This document shows positions 44,495 to 52,684 of a stretch of DNA of 64,000 nt, piece after piece (positions within the stretch are counted from its first letter, which is position 1; every line of letters starts with the position of its first letter). The notes under the pieces were generated by a model, which searched no databases, was not told the DNA's origin, and was given only the letters and a program-made list of their open reading frames with translations. A program made the translations under genes and the position numbers. The DNA is from CAVUEG01 sp963740525 (GTDB lineage Bacteria > Actinomycetota > Actinomycetes > Propionibacteriales > Nocardioidaceae). Location: contig CAVUEG010000006.1 of the NCBI GenBank assembly GCA_963740525.1, positions 1,488,001 through 1,552,000 of the forward strand. The letters run 5' to 3'.

Positions 44495-45469
44495 TCAGGC
44501 CGCCCGCTCGGTGACGAGCTTCGAGCGGATCCGCTCCTGCACCGGCCACCGGACGTCCTCGACCCAGCCGGCCTTCTCCATCGCCCAGATGACCCGCGCG
44601 GAGGTGTCGAGCTGGCCGCGCATCACACCGTGGCGGGCGCAGGTCGGGTCGGCGTGGTGCAGGTTGTGCCAGGACTCGCCCATCGACGGGATCGCCAGCC
44701 ACCAGACGTTCGCGGACTTGTCGCGCGAGACGAACGGCCGGTCGCCGATGGTGTGGCAGATCGAGTTGATCGACCAGGTGACGTGGTGCAGGAGGGAGAC
44801 CCGGACCAGCGATCCCCAGAAGAACGCGGTGAGCGCCCCGCCGATCGACCAGGTCAGCAACCCGCCTGCGACCGCGGGGAGGGCCAGGGAGACCGCCACC
44901 CAGACCGGGAACTGGCGCGAGATCCGCACGAGGTCCGGGTCCTTCATCAGGTCCGGGGCGTACTTGCGCTGCGGGGTCTGCTCGGTGTCGAAGAGCCACA
45001 TCATGTGCGCGTGCCAGAAGCCCTTGGTCAGCGACCTCAGGTCAGTGCCGTAGCGCCACGGGGAGTGCGGGTCGCCGTCGCGGTCGGAGAACTTGTGGTG
45101 CTTGCGGTGGTCGGCGACCCAGCGTACGACGGGCCCCTGGATCGCCAGTGAGCCGGCGACGGCCAGCGCGATCTTGACCGCCCGGTTGGGCTTGAAGGAC
45201 TTGTGGGTGAAGAGCCGGTGGAAGCCGACGGTGATGCCGTGCCCGGAGATGGCGTACATCGTCAGCGCGATCACCGCGTCGGTCCAGCTCAGCCAGCCGC
45301 CCCAGGCGGCCGGGACCGCGATCACGAGTGCCGCGAAGGGGACGAAGATGAACAGCGCGAGCGCGATCTGCTCCGTGCGGCACTGGGTGTCGGCACCCCA
45401 GGTGGCGCTGAGCGCGACCGGGTCGCGCTCGGTCTCGACCTCGGTGGCCGTGGCGGTGGGGGCTGTCAT
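44495..45469 (-). CDS. Acyl-CoA (delta-9 type) fatty acid desaturase
   Basis: 324 aa, membrane diiron enzyme. Three histidine boxes: HRLFTH, HRKHH and HNLHH; about four membrane helices. Introduces a double bond into acyl-CoA, adjusting membrane fluidity. First gene of an operon with the TetR regulator. ATG at 45469; operator-like repeats lie 49-79 nt upstream. Confidence 0.94.
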   Translation of the reverse strand: MTAPTATATEVETERDPVALSATWGADTQCRTEQIALALFIFVPFAALVIAVPAAWGGWLSWTDAVIALTMYAISGHGITVGFHRLFTHKSFKPNRAVKIALAVAGSLAIQGPVVRWVADHRKHHKFSDRDGDPHSPWRYGTDLRSLTKGFWHAHMMWLFDTEQTPQRKYAPDLMKDPDLVRISRQFPVWVAVSLALPAVAGGLLTWSIGGALTAFFWGSLVRVSLLHHVTWSINSICHTIGDRPFVSRDKSANVWWLAIPSMGESWHNLHHADPTCARHGVMRGQLDTSARVIWAMEKAGWVEDVRWPVQERIRSKLVTERAA

Positions 45470-45517
45470 CGCGTCCTCCAGAAGGACCTCGGGGGGCGGA
45501 CGGCTGTCCGGTCTCTA

Positions 45518-45548
45518 CCTACGGCACCGTAACCTACGCGACCGTAGG
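45518..45548. promoter_or_regulatory. Tandem 15-bp operator upstream of desaturase-TetR operon
   Basis: Two adjacent units, CCTACGGCACCGTAA (45518-45532) and CCTACGCGACCGTAG (45533-45547), 12 of 15 identical. Each is itself an inverted repeat (TACGG/CCGTA; CCTACG/CGTAGG). The form is typical of TetR sites controlling desaturases. Confidence 0.75.
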
Positions 45549-45622
45549 GACCCAAGTCCGTCGTGCCGTGTCCCGCCGCGAGGTCGCCCGCCCGTAGGCT
45601 GTCGGGCAGCCAATCCAGCCAA

Positions 45623-45701
45623 TCCCCGGTTGGTCTGCCGGCAGGGCCCGCCTGACTTTGAATCAGGATTAGCGACGTAGGTTCGACTCCTACCCGGGGA
45701 G
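45623..45701 (+). tRNA. tRNA-Gln (anticodon TTG)
   Basis: 79 nt. Acceptor TCCCCGG/CCGGGGA, anticodon arm CCTGA-CTTTGAA-TCAGG (TTG, reads CAA), T arm GTAGG/CCTAC. The D stem is short (GTC/GGC) and the variable loop is 9 nt, longer than in most class I tRNAs. CCA not encoded. A tRNA-Gln just before glmU is conserved in actinobacteria. Confidence 0.9.
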
Positions 45702-45754
45702 CGACTTCCAGCGACTTCCCAGCTCGACGACCAGCTCGACGACGAGGAGCGAAC

Positions 45755-47199
45755 GTGTCCCCACAGGCGACACCCGGCATCACCGTGATCGTGCTTGCCG
45801 CCGGTGGCGGCACCCGGATGAAGTCCAAGGTGATGAAGGTCCTGCACCCCGTGTGCGGCCGGAGCATGGTGGGACACGTGCTCGAGGCCGCCCGTGCGGT
45901 CCAGCCGGACCGGATCGTGGCCGTGGTCGGCAACCAGCGTGAGCAGGTCGGTCCGCACATCCAGGAGCTCGTCCCCGACGTGGTCCTCGCGGTCCAGGAG
46001 AGTCAGGACGGCACCGGTCACGCCGTACGAGTGGCGCTGGAGGCGCTCGGGGGTGCGGTGTCCGGCACGGTGATCGTGGCCGCCGCGGACACGCCCCTGC
46101 TCGAGGGCGAGAGCCTCGCGACCTTCGCGGCGAGCCACGCCGGGAGCGGTCATGCCGTCAGCATCCTGTCCGGCGTCGTGCCGAACCCCTTCGGCTACGG
46201 CCGCGTGGTCCGTGATGCCCGAGGTGAGGTCGTCGCGATCGTCGAGGAGAAGGACGCCGGCCCCGACGAGGCGGCCGTCAACGAGATCAACAGCGGCATC
46301 CTCGCCTTCGACGCCGAGTTCCTGGCCGAGGCGCTGCCGCGGCTCACCAACGACAACGCCAAGGGCGAGTACTACCTCACCGACACCGTCCGACTCGCCC
46401 GTGAGAGCGGCCGGACCGTCGGCGCCCACCCCATCGACGACGTGAGCCAGACCGAGGGCGCCAACGACCGGGCGCAGCTGGCCGCGCTCGGTGCGGAGAT
46501 GAACCGGCGGATCGTCACCCGCTGGATGCGCGAGGGCGTCACCGTGCAGGACCCGGCCACCACCTGGGTGGATGCCACGGTCGTGCTGGCGCGCGATGTG
46601 ACTCTGCTGCCCGGCGTGCAGCTGCTCGGCGCGACGGTCGTGGGGGAGGACGCCCGGATCGGCCCCGACTGCACGCTCAAGGATGTCGAGGTCGGCGAGG
46701 GGGCCAGCGTCGTACGCACGCACGCCGAGCTCGCCGTGATCGGCGCCGGGGCCACCGTCGGCCCCTTCTCGTACCTTCGGCCCGGGACCCTGCTCGGCGA
46801 AGGCGGCAAGATCGGCGCGTACGTCGAGACCAAGAACGCCGTGATCGGCGCTGGCTCGAAGGTCCCGCACCTGTCCTACGTGGGTGACGCCGAGATCGGT
46901 GAGGGGACCAACATCGGTGCCGGCACGATCTTCGCCAACTACGACGGGGAGCGGAAGCACCGGACCACCATCGGTGACGGCGCGAAGACCGGGTCGAACA
47001 ACACCTTCGTGGCTCCGGTCAGCATCGGGGACGGGGCCATGACCGGCGGCGGGACCGTCGTTCGCGAGGACGTGCCGCCGGGGCGCTGGCGGTGTCGGCC
47101 GGCCAGCAGCGCAACATCGAGGGGCATGCCAGGCGGCGACGAGGTGGGACGTCTCACAAGATCGGCTCGGAATTGGCCGATGAGCCGGATGCTGAGTGA
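45755..47199 (+). CDS. glmU: Bifunctional UDP-N-acetylglucosamine pyrophosphorylase / GlcN-1-P acetyltransferase GlmU (frameshift near 3' end)
   Basis: 481 aa after adding one base. GTG 45755 with GAGGAG upstream. Uridylyltransferase domain: VIVLAAGGGTRMKSKVMKVLH (split over res. 10-30), GYGRVVRD; left-handed beta-helix acetyltransferase domain res. 255-450 with NFVETKNA-type AYVETKNAVIG and NYDGERKHRT. The G-run at 47080-47083 lacks one G; adding it restores ALAVSAGQQRNIEGHA to the end and a stop at 47199, 42 bp before prs. Without it the frame runs on into prs. GlmU is essential, so a sequence error is the better reading. Makes UDP-GlcNAc for peptidoglycan. Confidence 0.92.
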
Positions 47200-47241
47200 G
47201 AATCAGGTAGCCGTCCCGGGTCTGGAGAGGAAACAGCGCGC

Positions 47242-48222
47242 GTGAGCGGAATGAAACGGACCACCGAGAAGAACCTGATGGTCTTCAGTGGCCGGGCGCA
47301 CCCGGGACTGTCGGAGGAGGTTGCCGAGCTGCTCGGCACCGGCCTGGTACCCACGTCGGCGTACGAGTTCGCGAACTCCGAGATCTATGTCCGCTACGAG
47401 GAGTCCGTCCGCGGCTGCGACGCGTTCGTGATCCAGAGCCACACCGCTCCGGTGAACGAGTGGATCATGGAGCACCTGATCATGGTGGACGCCCTCAAGC
47501 GCGCCTCCGCCAAGCGGATCACCGTGGTGCTGCCCTTCTACGGCTACGCCCGCCAGGACAAGAAGCACCGGGGCCGCGAGCCGATCTCGGCACGACTGAT
47601 GGCCGACCTGTTCAAGACCGCGGGCGCCGACCGGCTGATCACCGTCGACCTGCACGCGGACCAGATCCAGGGCTTCTTCGACGGGCCGGTCGACCACCTG
47701 ATGGCGCTGCCGATCCTGGCCGACCACGTCAAGGCCAAGTACGGCGACCAGAGCCTGGCCGTGGTCTCGCCGGACGCCGGCCGGATCAAGGTCGCCGAGC
47801 GGTGGTCCGCGAAACTCGGCGGCGCCCCGCTGGCGTTCATCCACAAGACCCGCAACATCGACCGGCCCAACGAGACGGTCGCGAACCGGGTCGTGGGTGA
47901 GGTCAAGGGCCGCATGTGCGTCCTGGTCGACGACATGATCGACACCGGTGGGACGATCGTGAAGGCCGCCGAGGCGCTGATGGACGACGGTGCCGCCGGT
48001 GTGATCATCGCCGCGACCCACGCGATCCTCTCCGACCCGGCCGTCGACCGGCTGAAGAACTGCGTCGCAGCCGAGGTGATCGTCACGAACACCCTGCCGA
48101 TCCCCGACGAGCGCCGCTTCGACAAGCTCACCGTCCTCTCGATCGCACCCCTGCTCGGCAAGGCGATCCGTGAGGTCTTCGAGGACGGCTCGGTCACCTC
48201 GCTCTTCGACGGCCACGCCTGA
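47242..48222 (+). CDS. prs: Ribose-phosphate pyrophosphokinase
   Basis: 326 aa, GTG start. Class I PRPP synthetase: FANSEIYVRYEESVRG, flexible loop FYGYARQDKKHRGREPISA, and PRPP-binding VLVDDMIDTGGTIVKAAE. Forms PRPP from ribose-5-phosphate and ATP for nucleotide, His and Trp synthesis. Follows glmU, as in most actinobacteria. Confidence 0.96.
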   Translation: MSGMKRTTEKNLMVFSGRAHPGLSEEVAELLGTGLVPTSAYEFANSEIYVRYEESVRGCDAFVIQSHTAPVNEWIMEHLIMVDALKRASAKRITVVLPFYGYARQDKKHRGREPISARLMADLFKTAGADRLITVDLHADQIQGFFDGPVDHLMALPILADHVKAKYGDQSLAVVSPDAGRIKVAERWSAKLGGAPLAFIHKTRNIDRPNETVANRVVGEVKGRMCVLVDDMIDTGGTIVKAAEALMDDGAAGVIIAATHAILSDPAVDRLKNCVAAEVIVTNTLPIPDERRFDKLTVLSIAPLLGKAIREVFEDGSVTSLFDGHA

Positions 48223-48282
48223 GTCCGCCCATCGCCTCACGATTAGCGTTGCCCGGCACCTCTTCGCTAAGATCGGAAAGTT

Positions 48283-48352
48283 GCCTCGGCGAGGGAGCCC
48301 ATCAGCTCCGTGATCGACGCGGTCGGACGTAGCCGTCTGCTCCTCGCCAGGT
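48283..48352 (+). ncRNA. Candidate structured leader of rplY
   Basis: GCCT-C-GGCGAGG-G-AGC pairs with GCT-CCTCGCC-AGGT, a 14-bp interrupted stem closing a roughly 40-nt internal region, 45 nt upstream of the rplY ATG. Likely -10 element TAAGAT at 48268-48273. Could be an autoregulatory L25-type leader; no known actinobacterial family is recognised. Confidence 0.45.
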
Positions 48353-48396
48353 GCCACCCGTTTTGACACCGCACGCTGCTACCGAGGAGTTTCCCC

Positions 48397-49089
48397 ATGG
48401 CCGACACGATCAAGGCCGAGTCCCGCACGGAGTTCGGCAAGGGCGCTGCGCGCCGCATCCGCCGAGCCGACAAGGTCCCCGCCGTTCTCTACGGCCACGG
48501 CTCAGACCCCATCCACGTCACCCTGCCCGGCCACGAGACGATGCTGGCTCTCAAGCACGGTGGGTCGAACGCGGTTCTCAACATCGACGTCGACGGCAAG
48601 AAGCAGCTCGCGCTGACCAAGCAGATCCAGGCTCACGCGATCAAGGGCTTCCTGGAGCACATCGACTTCATCCTCGTCCGCAAGGGCGAGAAGGTCACCG
48701 TCGAGATCCCCGTCCACATCGTCGGCGATCCCAAGCCCGACTCGCTGGTCGTCACCGAGCTCTCCACGGTCACCGTGGAGGCCGAGGCGACGCACATCCC
48801 CGAGTTCATCGAGCTGTCCATCGAGGGTGCGGAGCCCGGCACGCAGTTCCACGCGTCCGACCTCGTGCTGCCCAAGGGCTCCCTGCTGCAGACCGACCCC
48901 GAGTACCTGGTGGTCAACGTGACCCACGCGCCCACGGCGGAGGAGGTCGAGGCGGAGCTCGAGGAGGCCGAGGCCGAGGCGGGCATCGAGCACGACGAGC
49001 CCGAGTCCGAGGCAGGCGACGAGTCCGAGGACAAGGCCGACGGCACCGAGGGTGCCGAGACCGGCGACGAGGCCGCATCGGAGGCGTGA
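48397..49089 (+). CDS. rplY: 50S ribosomal protein L25/general stress protein Ctc
   Basis: 230 aa. N-terminal 5S rRNA-binding L25 domain (EFGKGAARRIRRADKVPAVLYG, split; res. 12-33), C-terminal TL5/CTC domain (90-190), and a long Glu/Asp/Ala-rich acidic tail (190-230). ATG 48397 with GAGGAG upstream. Its transcript starts with a stable hairpin (48283-48352). Followed by pth after 50 bp. Confidence 0.95.
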   Translation: MADTIKAESRTEFGKGAARRIRRADKVPAVLYGHGSDPIHVTLPGHETMLALKHGGSNAVLNIDVDGKKQLALTKQIQAHAIKGFLEHIDFILVRKGEKVTVEIPVHIVGDPKPDSLVVTELSTVTVEAEATHIPEFIELSIEGAEPGTQFHASDLVLPKGSLLQTDPEYLVVNVTHAPTAEEVEAELEEAEAEAGIEHDEPESEAGDESEDKADGTEGAETGDEAASEA

Positions 49090-49139
49090 TCCTTCGCCGT
49101 CTCCAGGATTGGCTCACAGGAAGGCCGGGAGTTCCGCAG

Positions 49140-49739
49140 ATGACCGATGCCCACGACGACGTGTGGCTCGTGGTCGGTCTGGGGAACCCCGGCCCTTCCT
49201 ATGCCTCGACGCGTCACAACATCGGCTACCTCGTCGTCGACGAGCTCGCCAACCGGCTCGGCGGCAGACTGAAGGCGCACAAGTCGGGTCGGGCCGAGGT
49301 TCTCGAGGGTCGGCTCGGCTCGCCCGGGGAGCAGGGACCACGCGTCGTGCTGGCCCGGGCCCGTTGCTACATGAACGAGTCCGGCGGCCCGGTCTCCACC
49401 TTGGCGAAGTTCTACAAGGTCGACCCCGAGCGGGTGATCGCGATCCACGACGAGCTCGACATCGACTTCGGCACGCTCCGCGTCAAGCAGGGCGGCGGGG
49501 ACAACGGGCACAACGGGCTCCGGTCGATGCGGGCGTCGCTCGGCACCGGTGACTTCTACCGGGTACGGGCCGGCATCGGCCGCCCGCCGGGTCGGCAGTC
49601 TCCTGCGGACTTCGTGCTGTCGGCGTACTCCGCGGCCGAGCGCAAGGAGCTGGCGTTCCAGATCGACGATGCGGCCGACGCCGTCGAGTCGCTGATGACC
49701 GAGGGTCTGGCGGCCACCCAGACCCGCTTCAACTCCTAG
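49140..49739 (+). CDS. pth: Peptidyl-tRNA hydrolase
   Basis: 199 aa. GLGNPGPSYASTRHNIGYLVVD has the catalytic His (in RHN, about res. 26-28), YMNESGGPV and DELDIDFGTLRVKQGGGDNGHNGL (split motifs) follow. Releases peptides stuck on tRNA. Same strand and context as rplY, the usual order in actinobacteria. Confidence 0.96.
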   Translation: MTDAHDDVWLVVGLGNPGPSYASTRHNIGYLVVDELANRLGGRLKAHKSGRAEVLEGRLGSPGEQGPRVVLARARCYMNESGGPVSTLAKFYKVDPERVIAIHDELDIDFGTLRVKQGGGDNGHNGLRSMRASLGTGDFYRVRAGIGRPPGRQSPADFVLSAYSAAERKELAFQIDDAADAVESLMTEGLAATQTRFNS

Positions 49740-49757
49740 CGGCCCTAGGCTGTCCCG

Positions 49758-50549
49758 GTGACCTCCTCAGCTGACTTCGAGCCCGGGACGCCCCCTGCCG
49801 GCGTCGACACCGACGACCACGTCCTCGCCACGTGGAGCGCGACCCTGGCAGGCGAGCTGCTCACCCGGGTCCGCACGGAGGGCCTGGAGGGCAAGGAGCT
49901 CAAGGACGCCGGCGACCGCGCCGCCCACGAGTTCCTGATGGAGCTGCTCGCGGCCCACCGCCCCGATGACGCCGTGCTCTCCGAGGAGGGCGCCGACGAC
50001 AAGGCCCGGCTTCAGTCATCCCGGGTCTGGATCGTGGATCCCTTGGACGGCACCCGCGAGTTCTCCGAGCCGCCCCGGGACGACTGGGCCGTCCACGTCG
50101 CCCTGTGGGAGCGCGGAGAGCTCGTCGCCGGTGCCGTGGCGCAGCCCGGACTCGGCATGACCTTCAACACCGGTGAGCCGCCGGAGGTGCCCGCACGCAC
50201 CAGCGAGCGGCCGCGGATCGCCGTCTCACGCACCCGACCGCCGGCATTCGTCGCCGCTCTCGCGGAGGCGATCGGCGCCGACCTGGTCCCGATGGGGTCG
50301 GCCGGGGCCAAGGTGATCTCGGTGACGCGCGACGTCACCGACGCCTACGTCCACGCCGGCGGACAGTACGAGTGGGACTCCGCGGCCCCGGTGGCGGTGG
50401 CCCGTGCGGCCGGGTTGCACACCTCCCGGATCGACGGTTCGCCGCTGCTCTACAACCAGGACGAGGTCCTCCTGCCTGACTTGGTGGTGTGCCGTCCCGA
50501 GCTCGCCGAGCCGATCCTCGCGTTCATCCGCGAGCACGGCACCGACTGA
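49758..50549 (+). CDS. cysQ: 3'(2'),5'-bisphosphate nucleotidase CysQ-like (inositol monophosphatase family)
   Basis: 263 aa, GTG start 18 bp after pth. Metal-binding motifs LSEEGADD, WIVDPLDGTREFS and YEWDSAAPVAVARAAGL are those of CysQ/IMPase. Removes PAP formed in sulphate assimilation, or dephosphorylates inositol phosphates. Followed by the HAD gene after 3 bp. Confidence 0.9.
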   Translation: MTSSADFEPGTPPAGVDTDDHVLATWSATLAGELLTRVRTEGLEGKELKDAGDRAAHEFLMELLAAHRPDDAVLSEEGADDKARLQSSRVWIVDPLDGTREFSEPPRDDWAVHVALWERGELVAGAVAQPGLGMTFNTGEPPEVPARTSERPRIAVSRTRPPAFVAALAEAIGADLVPMGSAGAKVISVTRDVTDAYVHAGGQYEWDSAAPVAVARAAGLHTSRIDGSPLLYNQDEVLLPDLVVCRPELAEPILAFIREHGTD

Positions 50550-50552
50550 GCC

Positions 50553-51170
50553 ATGCCGGGCGTGCGCGCGGTCCTGTGGGATGCCGACGGAGTGCTGCAA
50601 CAGCTTCCCGCGGGTTGGGAGGCGTCGATGCGCCCGGTCGTCGGCCATCTGGTCGACGACGTCGAAGGGTTCCTGGCCGAGGCGTTCGCGGCCGAGCGTC
50701 CGGCGCTCACCGGTGACGCCCACTGGCTTGAGGTGCTGCCAGAGCTCCTGGGGAGATGGGGTATCGCGGACTCGTACGACGACGCGCTGAGGGTCTGGCT
50801 GACCATCGAGCCGGTCGTGGAGGTCCGTGAGCTCGTGACGTCACTGAGGTCAGCCGGCATCCCCTGCTATCTCGCGACCAACCAGGCCGAGCACCGCGGG
50901 CGCTACATGCACGAGAACCTCGGGTACGCCGAGCTCTTCGACGACAGCTTCTACTCCTACCAACTCGGTGTCGCCAAGCCGGACCCGGCGTACTTCCGGG
51001 CAGTCCTGGAGCGGGTCGGGCTCGCGGGCACGGAGGTGCTCTTCGTCGATGACAGCGAGACGAACGTGACCAGCGCCCGGGCAGCGGGCCTCACGGCCGA
51101 ACGGTGGCACGTGGACGACGGTGTCGACGAGCTGCTGGGCCTCCTGCGCCGCCACGGACTCCCAGCCTGA
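50553..51170 (+). CDS. HAD-superfamily hydrolase
   Basis: 205 aa. Motif I is LWDADGVLQ (the nucleophile Asp is followed by Ala rather than the more usual Xaa-Asp-Gly-Thr), motif II CYLATNQAEH, motif III GVAKPDPAYF and motif IV LFVDDSETN. A cap domain lies at res. 18-90. Phosphatase or epoxide-hydrolase-like activity cannot be distinguished. Three bp after cysQ, probably one transcript. Ends 2 bp before the convergent polymerase-domain gene. Confidence 0.85.
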   Translation: MPGVRAVLWDADGVLQQLPAGWEASMRPVVGHLVDDVEGFLAEAFAAERPALTGDAHWLEVLPELLGRWGIADSYDDALRVWLTIEPVVEVRELVTSLRSAGIPCYLATNQAEHRGRYMHENLGYAELFDDSFYSYQLGVAKPDPAYFRAVLERVGLAGTEVLFVDDSETNVTSARAAGLTAERWHVDDGVDELLGLLRRHGLPA

Positions 51171-51172
51171 GC

Positions 51173-52140
51173 TCAGGTCGGATCGGGCTCCGGGGGAGGC
51201 TCGGCACCCTGCGCGTCGTCGCGCGCGGCCCACTCGAGCAGGGGCGTGATGTCGAAGGCCTGGCCATCGATGTCGGCATGCAGGTCACCGAGGTCGGCGA
51301 ACCGGTCCGGGACGGTCGCGATCGTGAAGTCGCCGGGCTCGGCGTCGTCCACCTCGTCCCACCGGATCGGTGTGGAGACGGTGGCCTCGGGGTTGCCCCG
51401 CACGGAGTACGCCGCGGCGATGGTGTGGTCGCGGGCGTTCTGGTTGTAGTCGACGAAGAGCGCCGCCGGGTCTCGGTCCTTGCGCCACCACGTCGTCGTG
51501 ACGTCCTCGGGAGCGCGCCGCTCGACCTCCCGGGCGAACGCCAGTGCGGCGCGGCGTACGTCGGTGAAACCGTGGTCGGGCCTGATCCGCACGTAGACGT
51601 GCATCCCGTTGCCGCCGGAGGTCTTGGGGAACCCGACCGCGCCGAGCTCGTCGAGCACCTCGTGGGCGACCTGAGCGACCCTGCGCACCGTGGCGTAGTC
51701 GCACGCGGGCCCGGGGTCGAGGTCGATGCGCCACTCGTCGGGCTTCTCGGTGTCGGCCCGCCGGCTGTTCCAGGGATGGAACTCCACCGTCGACATCTGC
51801 ACCGCCCAGATCACCTGGGCGAGCTCGGTGACGCACAGCTCGTCGGCGGTGCGGTTCCAGCGCGGGAAGTGCACCCGGACCGTCTCCATCCACGGCGGCG
51901 CCCCTGCCGGCAGCCGCTTCTGGTGCACCTTCTCCCCGGTCACCCCCGTCGGGAAGCGGTGCAGCATGCAGGGCCGCTCGCGGAGCGCGTTGACGATGCC
52001 CGTCGACCGACCGAGAGGTAGTACTCGACCAGGTCGAGCTTGGTCTCGCCGCGTGCCGGGAAGTAGACCCGGTCGGGGTTGGAGACGCGGACCACCCGGT
52101 CGTCGATCTCCAGCTCCACCGCCGGCGTCTTCGAGGCCAT
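51173..52140 (-). CDS. ligD: LigD-type primase-polymerase domain protein (frameshifted)
   Basis: About 322 aa after repair. N-terminus VELEIDDRVVRVSNPDRVYFP and KLDLVEYYLSVG, then RERPCMLHRFPTG, WRIDLDPGP (catalytic Asp-x-Asp), SGGNGMHVYVRI and DYNQNARDHTIAAAYSVR, the LigD polymerase-domain series. The frame changes by one base at about 52005-52015, between YYLSVG and IVNALRERP. No ligase or nuclease domain is fused, and no Ku gene is in the window. Stand-alone PolDom proteins occur in actinobacteria with NHEJ or other repair roles. Confidence 0.88.
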
Positions 52141-52187
52141 GGAGAGAACCTAGCGACCCTGTCCGTGGGCGGGTACAGGATGGGCTC

Positions 52188-52599
52188 ATGACGTCCTCCA
52201 TCGCCCACACCACCATCGACTGCGCGAACGCCTACGAGCTCTCCACCTGGTGGAAGCAGCTCCTCGGGTACGTCGACCTGCCCGACGACCCCAACGAACC
52301 GGGCCACGAGGAGTGCCAGATCACCTCGCCCGACGGCGGCCACCAGCTTCTCTTCATCGAGGTCCCCGACACCAAGCGGGGCAAGAACCGGCTGCACTTC
52401 GACGTCCGTCCCGACAGCGGGACCCGCGACGAGGAGGTCGAGCGGATGGTCGGTCTCGGGCGCCACCGAGATCGCCGACCTCCGCGACCACTATGCGCCC
52501 GGCATCGGCTGGGTCGTGATGGCCGACCCGGAGGGCAACGAGTTCTGCATCCTGCGCAGCAGGCAGGAGATGGACGAGCACCCCATGAGGGTTCCGTAG
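52188..52599 (+). CDS. VOC/glyoxalase-family protein (frameshifted)
   Basis: 136 aa after removing one base. Starts MTSSIAHTTIDCANAYELS, continues LLGYVDLPDDPNEPG and RLHFDVRPDSG, then after the G-run at 52458-52460 the restored frame reads GATEIADLRDHYAPGIGWVVM and ADPEGNEFCILRS to a TAG at 52599. This is the single-domain glyoxalase/bleomycin-resistance-like fold common in actinobacteria. Substrate unknown. Divergent from the polymerase-domain gene. Confidence 0.85.
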
Positions 52600-52684
52600 A
52601 CTGCACAGCGCAACCCGACACCCCCTGTCCATCTCGACCGGGGGCGCTCGTGTTGTCAGGTCACACCCAGCAGCGGGAGCATTC

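Noticed and set aside
47199..47245. glmU reading into prs with a unique C-terminus
   Set aside because: The extension arises from one missing G at 47080-47083; the restored frame gives the conserved QQRNIEGHA tail and a stop before prs.
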